DNA from: Odontesthes bonariensis
Taxonomy: Eukaryota > Chordata > Actinopteri > Atheriniformes > Atherinopsidae
NCBI RefSeq assembly: GCF_027942865.1
Contig: NC_134529.1
Location: 17,102,467-17,166,466, forward strand
Direction: 5' to 3'
DNA length: 64,000 nucleotides
The notes below the pieces were generated by a model. It did not search any database and was not told the DNA's origin. It saw only the letters and a list, made by a program, of their open reading frames with translations. Every line of letters starts with the position of its first letter. The stretch's first letter is position 1. Below are positions 54,801 through 64,000 of the stretch, piece after piece. Position numbers and translations under genes: made by a program.

Positions 54801-57100
54801 GTGTATGTGTGCATGTCTCACAAAAAATGTGAATAGAGGAGTGACAGGACCACCCTGCTCCAGAGGTTAAACCTAAAGGGGGCCAGACGACCTGAAACTG
54901 AGATGTTTAACAGGCTCTTTTTACAAGTTTCTCCCTTTGCAATGTATGATGAGTTTTCTCTTGTTAAAACTTAACAGATAGGAGATGTTTGCATGGCACT
55001 CGCAACATTTGCTTTCATGTTATACAGTGTTTGCATGTCCCTGTCCCTTCACGGTTATCCACCTGCTCTTGACATGTGTGTGCAAGGTTTCGTAAATGAG
55101 TTGGGAAGATGGACACCTGCTTTACAGCCTTGTCATCATAATTGGCCCTCAATGCGCAGGCTTTGAAAAAAAAACCTTGATGAACTCATTGGTCAGCTGT
55201 TTAACTCGTGCTACTGTTCACGGTTTGAATATGGTGCGCTTTCAAATCCCATCGGAATAAACATCCACTTTTCAGCCATTTGTTCTGAAAGTACAAAACA
55301 TTTAATTAAAGTGGTGTTAGTGTCACAATCAGGCTCACTTTATCTTTGTCCGTCTGTCCCAACTGTCAGTGCGGCTGCATCCATCCATCTGAAATGCCGT
55401 TTGATGAGCATAGCAGTGCAAGAGATGGGACCATTAAGGACAGCCTGGAGGAGCCTAAAGCACTAAGAATTCCAGACCTCTTTATTAAAATAGATAGGGG
55501 CCTAAATATCTCCGCTTTGAAATGCGATCCACGAGGGTCGCCTTTCAAAACAAGAGCTGCGTGCTCTCGTGGGATTAGCTGGTGTTGCTCGGCAGAGGTG
55601 ACTATAGTGGTCTATTAATTGTGTGACAAATGGCAAATTTTAAGTTCAATGGAGTGGTCCGCTGGGAGTGACTACATGGCTCTAAGCTGGCCTCTGGCCC
55701 TTTGCCTCACGCAAATACAGAAGCGCACACACACACACATTCAGAGTGTTCAGCCATGTTGCTGAGGCCTGTGAAAGTAGGTTCCCAGTGCAAGCGTCAA
55801 GAGGAAGACAAATGATGTTGTGTTTCTTGACACTCCCGATGTAACTAAAGCGTTACACACTTTCATAGCTTAAAAACAAATCAGTATAAGGCGGTCAGCT
55901 CATAAACATTGGGCTGCAGCGAAAACTGCAACAGACCTCTATATATATATTTTTTAATCATGTGTCCATTATCCATTATACTAAAACACATACACCAATA
56001 GTTGGTCTACATTGTTGTGCGTTCAGATTCTGGTCACTGACGTCACGCTACACGTCACTTCCTGTTTTTACTGGCTATTTATTTTTGGCTATTTGGCCAT
56101 CAGCCCCAAGTGAGCTCAGTCTTTTGGGGCTATTTAGAGCAAACTACACGACACATTCACACATCCACCTCCCTGCATGGCACCTCCCTGTTGTAGCCTA
56201 AAGAATACATTAGAAAACGTAAATGAGCTTGTAGGGTAGCCTAAATTAAAACATAAACCTAACTGAATATTTAATGAATTACATGAAGCACATCAGATGT
56301 AATGATTTACGAAAGGAAGGTGGGTTGTGTAGCAAGCGTGTTGTGTTGTAGGCCTTCTGTGCAACTGCTGATGCACCTATACCTCAAGAGTTTGACCCGG
56401 TAGCTATTAATCCAGGAAAAGGTTATTTTGATGTGATACATTACTACAATGTCTGTTGTAAAACAACAATAGAGAAGTTTGTGAGCCTTAAAACCATGTG
56501 TCTCTTACTCTTGTTGAAGTACACCAACCTTTGATAGACACATCCCCCCTGAAACTGCCCTCCAGTGCCTGGGGGCTGAGGTACAGCAGTTCATGACTTT
56601 AGTTTCCAGCCCTGCGACGCACTGTTTTGCTTTTGATGGCGTCTTCGTGGCCTCTTCAGCATGACAACAAATTTGTGTATGTGCAGGGCTCACAGAGAGA
56701 CTAGTTTCTATGACAGCGATGTTACAGCTTGACCTTAACCACCTTGTTTTTCAAAACCTCACCTTAACTAAGGGGTCTGTAAAATGTAAAACAGCAACAA
56801 AACAGCGAGGGAAGGTCCGGGGAAACAGCAACTGAATTCAAAAACGACATTTTTAAAGTAGTTAACTCAAAGCACTGATAGTCAGGATGGCACTTGGTCA
56901 GTATCGTCACCCTCCAACCTTCGAATGCAGACCTTTTTCCTGTTAAATGGAGAGCAACGGTTGATAGTTGACTGTGACAATGTGTTAAATAAACCTGGAT
57001 AAGATGTTTAGGTGACTGCTTCCCATTTTGCCACAAGACTGGCTTGCAGTTTGTCACAGGAATGCGACAAAGGCCTTCTTATTTCAAGAAGTCTCTCTTT
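51900..57100. other. Gene-free region
   Basis: No exon with family resemblance. Sequence around 55400-55620 is compositionally balanced and lacks repeat signatures, so it could be conserved noncoding DNA. Homopolymers and a short (AC)n occur at 55726-55738. Confidence 0.45.
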
Positions 57101-57105
57101 CCTAG

Positions 57106-57240
57106 GCCGTAAAGGATTGTTGCATCTCTGGCCATCCCAAGATTCACGACCACTTGCGCAACTCTGTGTATGATGTGGTGGAGAGTGGAATGAGAAGGAG
57201 ACTCACCCAGTTCTCCCACCAGAAGAGAAGATTCTCAACT
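57106..57240 (+). other. Exon-like open segment of unknown identity
   Basis: After an acceptor-like CTTTCCTAG the frame opens as AVKDCCISGHPKIHDHLRNS and continues VYDVVESGMRRRLTQF, with codon choices resembling the genes in this window. The frame stays open to 57603 but its later part looks non-coding (long runs of hydrophobic, AT-rich codons). No donor, start or homologue was recognised. It may be an exon of an unannotated gene or chance. Confidence 0.25.
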
Positions 57241-57609
57241 GTGTGTTCTCACTCTTGGCTTCGAAGGTCCAGCAGCGCCGTCAGGCCCCCCTGCACAGCC
57301 TACAGTCGGGGTGTGCGGTGTGTGTCCTGCTCGGCAGATATCCAGACACACAGGCAGCTTTATTCATACGTTGCACTTTGCTGCTGTAGATGTTTAAGGT
57401 TTACCCAATTTCAGCCACTTTATATACGGTTATGTAGTTTAATCAGCAACATTGTGATCTATACAACTATCAGTGTGATTATTCAAATCAGTTGCTCTAT
57501 TGTAATTTTTGCTCGTTCTTATATTTTTATTTTCTACAAACATGGTTCTAAAACTAAAATGTTTGCATCCTGCAACAGGTTTACTCTTGTTGCTGATATC
57601 TGAAATGGG

Positions 57610-59880
57610 TTATTGTTTTGTTCACTGATATTTTCTTTCATTTCAAGCTGAATGGGTCAGCTTTGGAGCCAACAGCTCTCGTATAGATTTAGTCACAGAC
57701 TCAATTCAAGCTGTAAAATACTCACACGGCATTCCTCTTTCGGTGTTGCACGTACTGTGCGTTATAAAACGATCCATTTAGGGGACTTGTGCATCGAACT
57801 GGGACACAGCTTTTGTTAACTCGCAGATTGGCTCTGAACACACCACAGTGCTGTTACTGAGAAGAAAGTTACCGCAGCAGGTATGTTCGCGTCCATAAAT
57901 CTTACCAAAGCAGATTTTTTCTTTTTTTTTTTCAAACACAGGCATCAAGTTTATCATCGGTAAATATCTCCTCATTTGGCTTTGAACCGTAAAGCAAGCC
58001 ATGCAGTGCACATAAGCGGCAGGAACAGGGAGTCTCCATGGCACCAGCAAAGTCATAGATACCAAAATTCTCGGTAAGCACAAGGCAGCAGGCTTCACAC
58101 TAAATTAATCTCACATTAGTACTGTATGACAGCGCAAGCCGATGATTGACGACTTGTAATTCATTTTGGCATTGGGAGCATAAATCCATGATGCAACGGT
58201 CTTCTTTTAGCAATGACATTCATAGCCCCCATTTATTAGAATAAGCACAACATTATTAACACACGACTACGGCACATTATAGTAAAGTATTCAACAATTC
58301 AAACTTAACGATTTAATATGACCCTAAGGTCGGTGGAAAATGGCAGACACTGCAATCGTGTGCACTTGCAGGCTCTACGTTTTTATGTTAAGTAGCACAC
58401 AGAAACCAAAAATAAACTGTCCAATCATATCGCACTGTATTTAGAAATGGGGCATACCGCGTACTTTATGATTTTGGGCGTCATCATAGTAATAACATGA
58501 TACGTTGCTGATAAAAATGGTTCAGTAGCACCAGGCTTAGGGAGGCATGTCACTTGATAGGCTCTAATGGTGTTCGGTCGATGAGAGTTACAGTAGGACT
58601 GAGGTCATCCTTGGCTCCTGCAACAGTGAGGTACCCCGTCTGTGAATCTCTGCGTTATGGTTTGAAATACTGATGACATACTGTACGCAAATTAATAGAC
58701 AAAACATGCACAGCTGCAAGGCCGATCCAAAGAAGATATGCATGATATTAATGGGGATTAATAAAGTATAATTGAACCGATATATACGGCTACTGTTGTT
58801 TGAATATTTTTTTAAATGGAGCTACACATATGATGCTGCTGGATTTCATTTTTGGAAGAACTCGCACATTTTAAACGGGCACAGCCAGTCCACCTTGCTC
58901 AACAAAAACAGGGTTATAAATAATCCTCACATCAATAATGCTCAACTATGGGCCTCAGGGTGGCGAAAGATGCGAGTGTGACGGAACTATTTGCGGAAGG
59001 GCTGGAGGCAGGGAGTGTATTTTCTGTGGTGTGAAGAAGTGGGCTACAGGAGGCATTCTACCGGGATATTTGCACATATTTAAAGGGCAGCTATGCGCCT
59101 GAAAACATATAGCGCCGTTGTCTCCGGTCTGTCTGTCTGTTCAGCTGAGAAACTATGTCCGGCTGTATCATATACAGCATTCCCAGACTGGGGATAGTTT
59201 GACCCTTTTATAACTCACGCAATGAGATGCGCTGTGAGGTTGTCCAAAGCTTTAACTCAGCATGTTTCTTTGTCAGCATCGGCGTCCTTGCCCTTCACAT
59301 TGTCACCCATCTCGTGTCCTCACACGCCCCCCCCACCCAACGCTCATCCATATATGTTTTCTCTAAATACAGTCTGTCTCCATGCCGCACAAATCTGTCA
59401 ATGTGTTATGGTGTGCAGGGCGGGAGATGACCCACATTTTATGTAACAGACTATCGATGCATCTATAAAGTGTAGAGTGTTGCTGAGTGTCATAATGGAA
59501 AATCAAACAAAAAATAACCCCATGATGATGATGATGACGACACCCTCTTCTCTGGAACCCTAACCCAGCTACGGGAGTGAGGTTAATAAATGCAGTCTCA
59601 TGTGTTCCCACGTGGGTTGAGCCCAGGCTGCCATTTTGGCAACTTTAATCAAAGCAGTTCTTGTCAATATTTTTATGTAAGCGGCGGACCATAAAAAGTA
59701 TAGCGTGCATGTGGTCAGAAATGCAGAATTTCCCCCGACTGTGCAGCTGCGGTCAGCTTTAAAGAGAATTCTTGTGCATCGGAGCAGTACCAAACCCATG
59801 CCATCACTTTTTTTCATCCATAGAAGGACTCGGAGCGAACCTGTGACACTATTTCCACAGCGAAAGAAGAGGTGGAGTTA
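57610..59880. other. No gene recognised
   Basis: AT-rich intergenic DNA; a short (GAT)n lies at 59524-59537. Confidence 0.5.
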
Positions 59881-59889
59881 GTACAGCAC

Positions 59890-60310
59890 TACGGATACTT
59901 GACTTTTCACCCGGACAGCAAACTTCACTTCCAAAAGGGGAAATGTAGAAATGCCAGGCCTCTGTACTTCGTAGAAGTCCCAAATTTTTCAGGAAATTCT
60001 GCACAGATCTTATAGTTCCTGGCACATCCACAGCCCTGCCCTGTTTTCTGTGCGCTTTGAGTCTGGAGTTCAGCTTGGCCATTTAAGCACAGACAGAGTT
60101 GCCTCGAAAACACTCCAGAGGGGTCTTGGTTGTATATTTCGACTCATTGTCATGATAGAGGAGGTCATCTAACTCTCTGGTCACTTCTTCAAGAACCTCT
60201 GTACATTTGGTTGTGTTCACCTTTCCCTCAGCTCTCATTAGTCTTACTTTCCCTGCTGCGCAGCGCCCCCCCCGTGTCATTATTCTTCCACCACCATGCT
60301 TCACTGTGGG
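59890..60310 (-). mobile_element. Tc1-like transposon remnant
   Basis: The minus-strand frame from 60304 reads MKHGGGRIMTRG, then LYHDNESKYTTKTPLECF. These are decayed forms of the VKHGGGSVMVWG and QQDNDPKHTSK motifs that carry the second catalytic Asp in Tc1-like transposases. The Trp and part of the core are changed and a stop follows, so it is inactive. Confidence 0.6.
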
Positions 60311-60429
60311 AACAATTTCAGCCAGATGATGGGCAGTGCCTGGAGTTCAGCCCAGAGTTCAGTTGTTCGTCAAACCTTTAAAAGCCACTTGGTACACACC
60401 AAACAGACATTTACTATCACTTTCAAAAA

Positions 60430-60690
60430 ATATTGCAATACAATTGGTGACATATTCTATAATGCTTTATCTCACCTTTATAAGTCAAAGTCCTTTAGGG
60501 AGGCTCAGTCAGTCCTGGCAGACCACAGCCATCCACTCTATAGTGAGTTCTCTCCACCAGGCCGTAGTTTAGCATTATTATTATTATTATTAGCAGCTTA
60601 GCATTTATTATCTTTTGTATATATTTCTTGTGATATACTCTTGTTGTAATGTTTTATCAAAGTGCAAATAAACCTATAAACTCTTCATGC
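60430..60690 (+). mobile_element. LINE C-terminal and 3' end fragment
   Basis: The + strand frame encodes KSKSFREAQSVLADHSHPLY then SEFSPPGRSLA, resembling the HPL-SEF-LLPSGRR ending of CR1/L2/Rex1-type LINE proteins. A (TTA)n run and an AATAAA near 60668 follow. No reverse transcriptase remains. Confidence 0.5.
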
Positions 60691-61605
60691 ATTTGTGACA
60701 ATGGGATGTCACAGTTGCATCACGTTCAAATCTGCGCTGCACCGGTTTCTGAACCTGTTGCTCAACACTGAAGGCAGAAATTTAAACATTACATATAAGT
60801 GCTTCCATTCATCCGGTCACCACAGCTGTGCCGACTTATCCCTGCCATATAACTCATGAGTTAAAGACATGAATTCCAATAGGCGGGAGATAAAGATTAG
60901 AATATTTATGGCATAAGCATGTTTTACAGGCTGCTGCTGTAAATGACACCCGAGGATCCAAAAGCAGAAACACAACATCTGGCCATCATGATCTCTGACT
61001 GCGCAGCGCATGCACTTCTGTGGAAACTCTCCTGAGACGCGAGCCAAGATCTGGCCCATTAAGCCACGATTCTAATTCAAGTCACAGACCGACCGCACAC
61101 ACTGAGCTTGCGGCTTCTCTCCACTTGGCAAACGCGGCAGCTTCAGGGCCGGTGGTTTAAAAATCATTAAACTCAAGCACTGTGTGCTTCTGCTGATCGT
61201 TTAAAATTTGAGCCATTTCCCATGAAATTCACACCTGCGCAGAATTAACTGATCGCCTTTCTTTTGTCCAGAACAAATTAAGAACACACACTGTTCTGAA
61301 GGCAGTTATTGAAGGAAATGTTCAGTGTTGCTCGTCAGCCTTTACAATCAAGACTGCTTTTCTGCATCAACATCAACACGTGCATCGTAAGCACCAGCTT
61401 GAAAGGCAGCCTACAGATTTTACTATTCACTGTGCGCACAGAAAACACAGAAATGGGGCACAACAGCCTGTTTGTGTGGCTTCTCCGTCTCCCATTGGCA
61501 GATTTCCCACCAACTGAGTTGTTTGGAACTTGTTGAAGGCTCTCAGATTGGAGGTAGTTTCTTCATTTGTGCAACAGCAACACCCTGTGGACTACTGAGT
61601 CGCAC

Positions 61606-62130
61606 TAGCGTGGGAATTCCCATGCTGCTTTGCGCGCGATTTCATTCACACTGCAAAGGCAGCCTGGAAACCACCGCCCTTATTTTTGCCTGAGTTAGGG
61701 AAGCAATCACAGAACGGGGGGGGGGGGGCGGCAGCAAGACGATGACGACGTCTATGCGCGACACCGAAGCTTGTAGAGTGTTAATCCAACAGAGTCTGCA
61801 GAGTGACCGTATATGCCTTCCACCCTCATATTAACTTTGCACAAACGACAATAATCTTTAAACGCCATCGTCTTCTCATACACAGTAAAGCGTCTTCTTC
61901 TTCCTCGTCGAATTTCTGTCGCTCTACATACGTCATCTGGTATAAGTGATACAATTGGCTATGAATCGCGCGCAAAGCAGCATGGGAAGAACCAGACGCC
62001 ATTTGATAGACATTCGTAGCGCCCAATAAACGGCTCTAGGCATTCGTAAACCATGCCTCAAATACGAGAAAATGCACACCTAGTTCCCAGACCACCATCT
62101 CATCCAGATGTGGACGCGTCAGCCAGGCTA
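61606..62130 (-). mobile_element. Element C: TAGCxTG-ended element with 9-bp TSD
   Basis: It is flanked by GAGTCGCAC at 61597-61605 and 62131-62139. The left end is TAGCGTGGGAATT and the complement of the right end is TAGCCTGGCTGACG, so the terminal inverted repeat is TAGC(G/C)TG. The 525-bp interior contains a G run (61717-61728) and a 24-27 bp inverted repeat (61615-61645 against 61962-61988). Target length and ends match element H and resemble A and B. Confidence 0.7.
61826..62002 (-). CDS. Short ORF inside element C, unknown product
   Basis: From the ATG at 62002 it encodes MASGSSHAALRAIHSQLYHL then YQMTYVERQKFDEEEEDALL and a basic MRRRWRLK end, 58 residues. The acidic-then-basic pattern resembles the N-terminal leader of transposon proteins, but no domain was recognised. 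It has no RecQ motif, unlike elements A, B and H. Confidence 0.3.
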   Translation of the reverse strand: MASGSSHAALRAIHSQLYHLYQMTYVERQKFDEEEEDALLCMRRRWRLKIIVVCAKLI

Positions 62131-62134
62131 GAGT

Positions 62135-63940
62135 CGCACTGCATTTTGATCTAAAAATCACAATAGACAACGACCGCTTCTGCGTCTTTCCAAAAGAAAG
62201 TGAGATGTTTCACCTTCATCTCCGACTCCAATTAAAGCTCAGTTTAGAAACAGATGAAATCCGTCAGCAGGTTGATTTTAAATCATAAACACTTTTAATA
62301 ACTTTGACAAAACACAAAAAGAGAAACACCACACAGACAATTGGTGGAGACAAACGGTGGAAAGGTCAAAAATGAGAGCAGCGGGAGCAAAAGGGGCAAG
62401 AAAAAGTGCGAGTGGCCCGAGCTCATCCGGGAGCGCGTCAATGCCGGCGCTTTGATAGCGAGCCTGTGGAGAGCGCTGCGGCAAGAAATAGAAATCCAAA
62501 TGCGTCCCCTCTACATATATAAACCAATACTTTCCAGGGGATCTGCCAGTAGCTTTTCAGCACCCAGCGCTGCTCAGCACATACACGAGTTGTTATTTAA
62601 AAAAAAAAAAAAAAAAACTAGATTTAGACGCAAAATATGAGGGAACACAGCCTCCCTCTGCCTTCATACATCGTACACATTTACACACAAAGTTCAAACC
62701 AATTAAGTCACCTAAGCGTAGATATTATAAAAACTGATCAGCGCAGCAGGAAAAAAAAGCAGTTTTAACCCAGCTTTGTTACATTGGGTGCTACATTTAA
62801 GCTTGATTTTATTAAAAAAAATAAAATTGTTTTAAAGTGGAAAAATAAAAGGTCACAAAAGTATCAGCCGAATCAACGAGCTAAAGAGATCAGAGACCAA
62901 GGCCTCATTTTACATCTAAATGGTTGCAGATGTGAAGGCAGTGACGGATGGTGGTTTTTGGGCAACATTTAGCGACTCCATTGACAAAAAGAAAAAGGAA
63001 TTTTACCTTGCAGAATATAGCAGGTGCTCATCTACTACTGCACCATTAAGTTTAATCTGTGTGTTGCTAATCACTGTGCTCAAAACTGGGGGCAATCTAC
63101 TGTAGGGAACCGACTAATTAATAAAAAAAAAAAAAAAAAAAAAAACTTAACTGTCCCTGGAAGTTATTTGCATCAGCAGAAGTCGAACCGCCACAGAAAG
63201 GGAGTCTGTTCAGTATGCAGACGCTCCGCCATCGATCGATGACCCATGTGGTCTTTCTCTTTCTCTCTGGCTGCAATCAGACTTTAAAGCCTTTTGTATG
63301 AAAACAAGCTTGTTTTGACATGCATAACCAGCACTTCTGTACATTTATGTATGAAAACCAGTTTTTAAATAGGTGTTGGACAAAAAAACAGACAAAAGAA
63401 AAAGCTTTAAAACAGGTTAAAAGTCGCTTGAAATGTCGCTTCAGTGCTGTTACCGTTTCGTTTCTTTTATCCAGGTCCGAATGAAACACAATATTGGGTG
63501 GAGGACAGCACAGCCGAGTGAGTGTACCTAAGGTAAACTACCTTAGGTGTAAAGTCATTATATGCAAGCAGTAAGGAAACCTGACCTGTTTCCTGCTAAC
63601 CGCCTTTAAAGACGGTTAAAGCTGCACAGTTTCAGTTGCCAGATGCGGATCTTTGATGAGTTTACTGAGACTGACGTAAAAAAAAAATGGGAAGAAAGCG
63701 ATGATGGATGATATTTGGCACACGATCAGTGGAGGGAAATGCAATAACACAACAGCGGTACTTCTATTTCCACAGGACCTTCAGGATGCATGTTGGTTTT
63801 CAAACTTTTCTTTTTTGCTGAGCTGATAAAGAGTTTGAGAACTGTTATCTGAAGATAAGACGCCGCTGTGCGGTCACACTTCTGTCACAGTGCACTGTCC
63901 GTCAGGACTGCGAGAGCGGAGACTGAGGGCAGAGCTGGAA
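62135..63940. other. No gene recognised; A-rich runs
   Basis: Poly(A) runs at about 62599-62617 and 63122-63144. No exon was supported before the ORF at 63944. Confidence 0.5.
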
Positions 63941-63943
63941 GGC

Positions 63944-64000
63944 ATGCCTCGTGGAGGAACTCTGGTCGGCTGGCTCTCTCTCAGTGCCCTTTGCCTGGTT
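63944..64000 (+). CDS. Start of a secreted or membrane protein, cut by the window edge
   Basis: ATG in a fair context (AAGGCATGC) opens a frame of 19 codons to the last base: MPRGGTLVGWLSLSALCLV. The Arg followed by a hydrophobic stretch is a signal-peptide start. Upstream about 100 bases are GC-rich and 5' UTR-like. In human, THEMIS and PTPRK lie beyond KIAA0408; PTPRK is a receptor phosphatase with a signal peptide, so ptprk exon 1 is possible. The visible residues alone do not identify it. Confidence 0.45.
   Translation, partial: MPRGGTLVGWLSLSALCLV

Overview
The window looks like teleost fish nuclear DNA. It has vertebrate genes with GT-AG introns, TATA promoters and AATAAA signals, long gene-poor stretches, microsatellites, and a repeat load typical of ray-finned fish: Tc1-like remnants, TTAA-flanked MITEs, a Penelope-like fragment and an APE-type LINE. 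All identifications come from reading motifs and recalled family features; no database search was run.

Three multi-exon genes can be reconstructed on the + strand with every intron phase compatible. (1) elovl4b, a very-long-chain fatty acid elongase: six coding exons at 30040-33925, 301 aa, HVYHH box, dibasic C-terminal tail. (2) mtcl3 (formerly soga3): eight coding exons at 38163-43510, about 872 aa, a coiled-coil protein ending in one hydrophobic membrane segment. (3) A KIAA0408 homologue: five coding exons at 47867-51083, 574 aa, with a TATA promoter at 46276. mtcl3 followed by kiaa0408 matches the human 6q22.33 order. At the right edge a signal-peptide-like ORF starts at 63944 and runs off the window; ptprk is a possible identity from synteny only.

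The left part (1-28 kb) is mostly mobile DNA. At 5.5-6.8 kb there is a compact, apparently internally deleted gene of a SWIM/YqaJ-like fish family with a PHD-finger end. Short elements at 7350-7949 and 19609-20218 carry the same N-terminal RecQ-helicase ORF in opposite orientations. The second is inserted inside a third, related RecQ-bearing element at 19300-20452. A fourth element with similar ends lies at 61606-62130. All four have 9-bp target-site duplications and TAGCCTG-like termini, which suggests a Mutator-like, gene-fragment-carrying family. A nearly full-length LINE (15663-19008, minus strand, 12-bp TSD) has one homopolymer frameshift between its endonuclease and reverse transcriptase. 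A Penelope-like fragment (about 12.35-13.81 kb) is split by a TTAA-flanked MITE.

The right part (51.6-63.9 kb) is almost gene-free, with a few old Tc1-like and LINE remnants and possible conserved noncoding sequence. No CRISPR array, rRNA or tRNA gene was seen.
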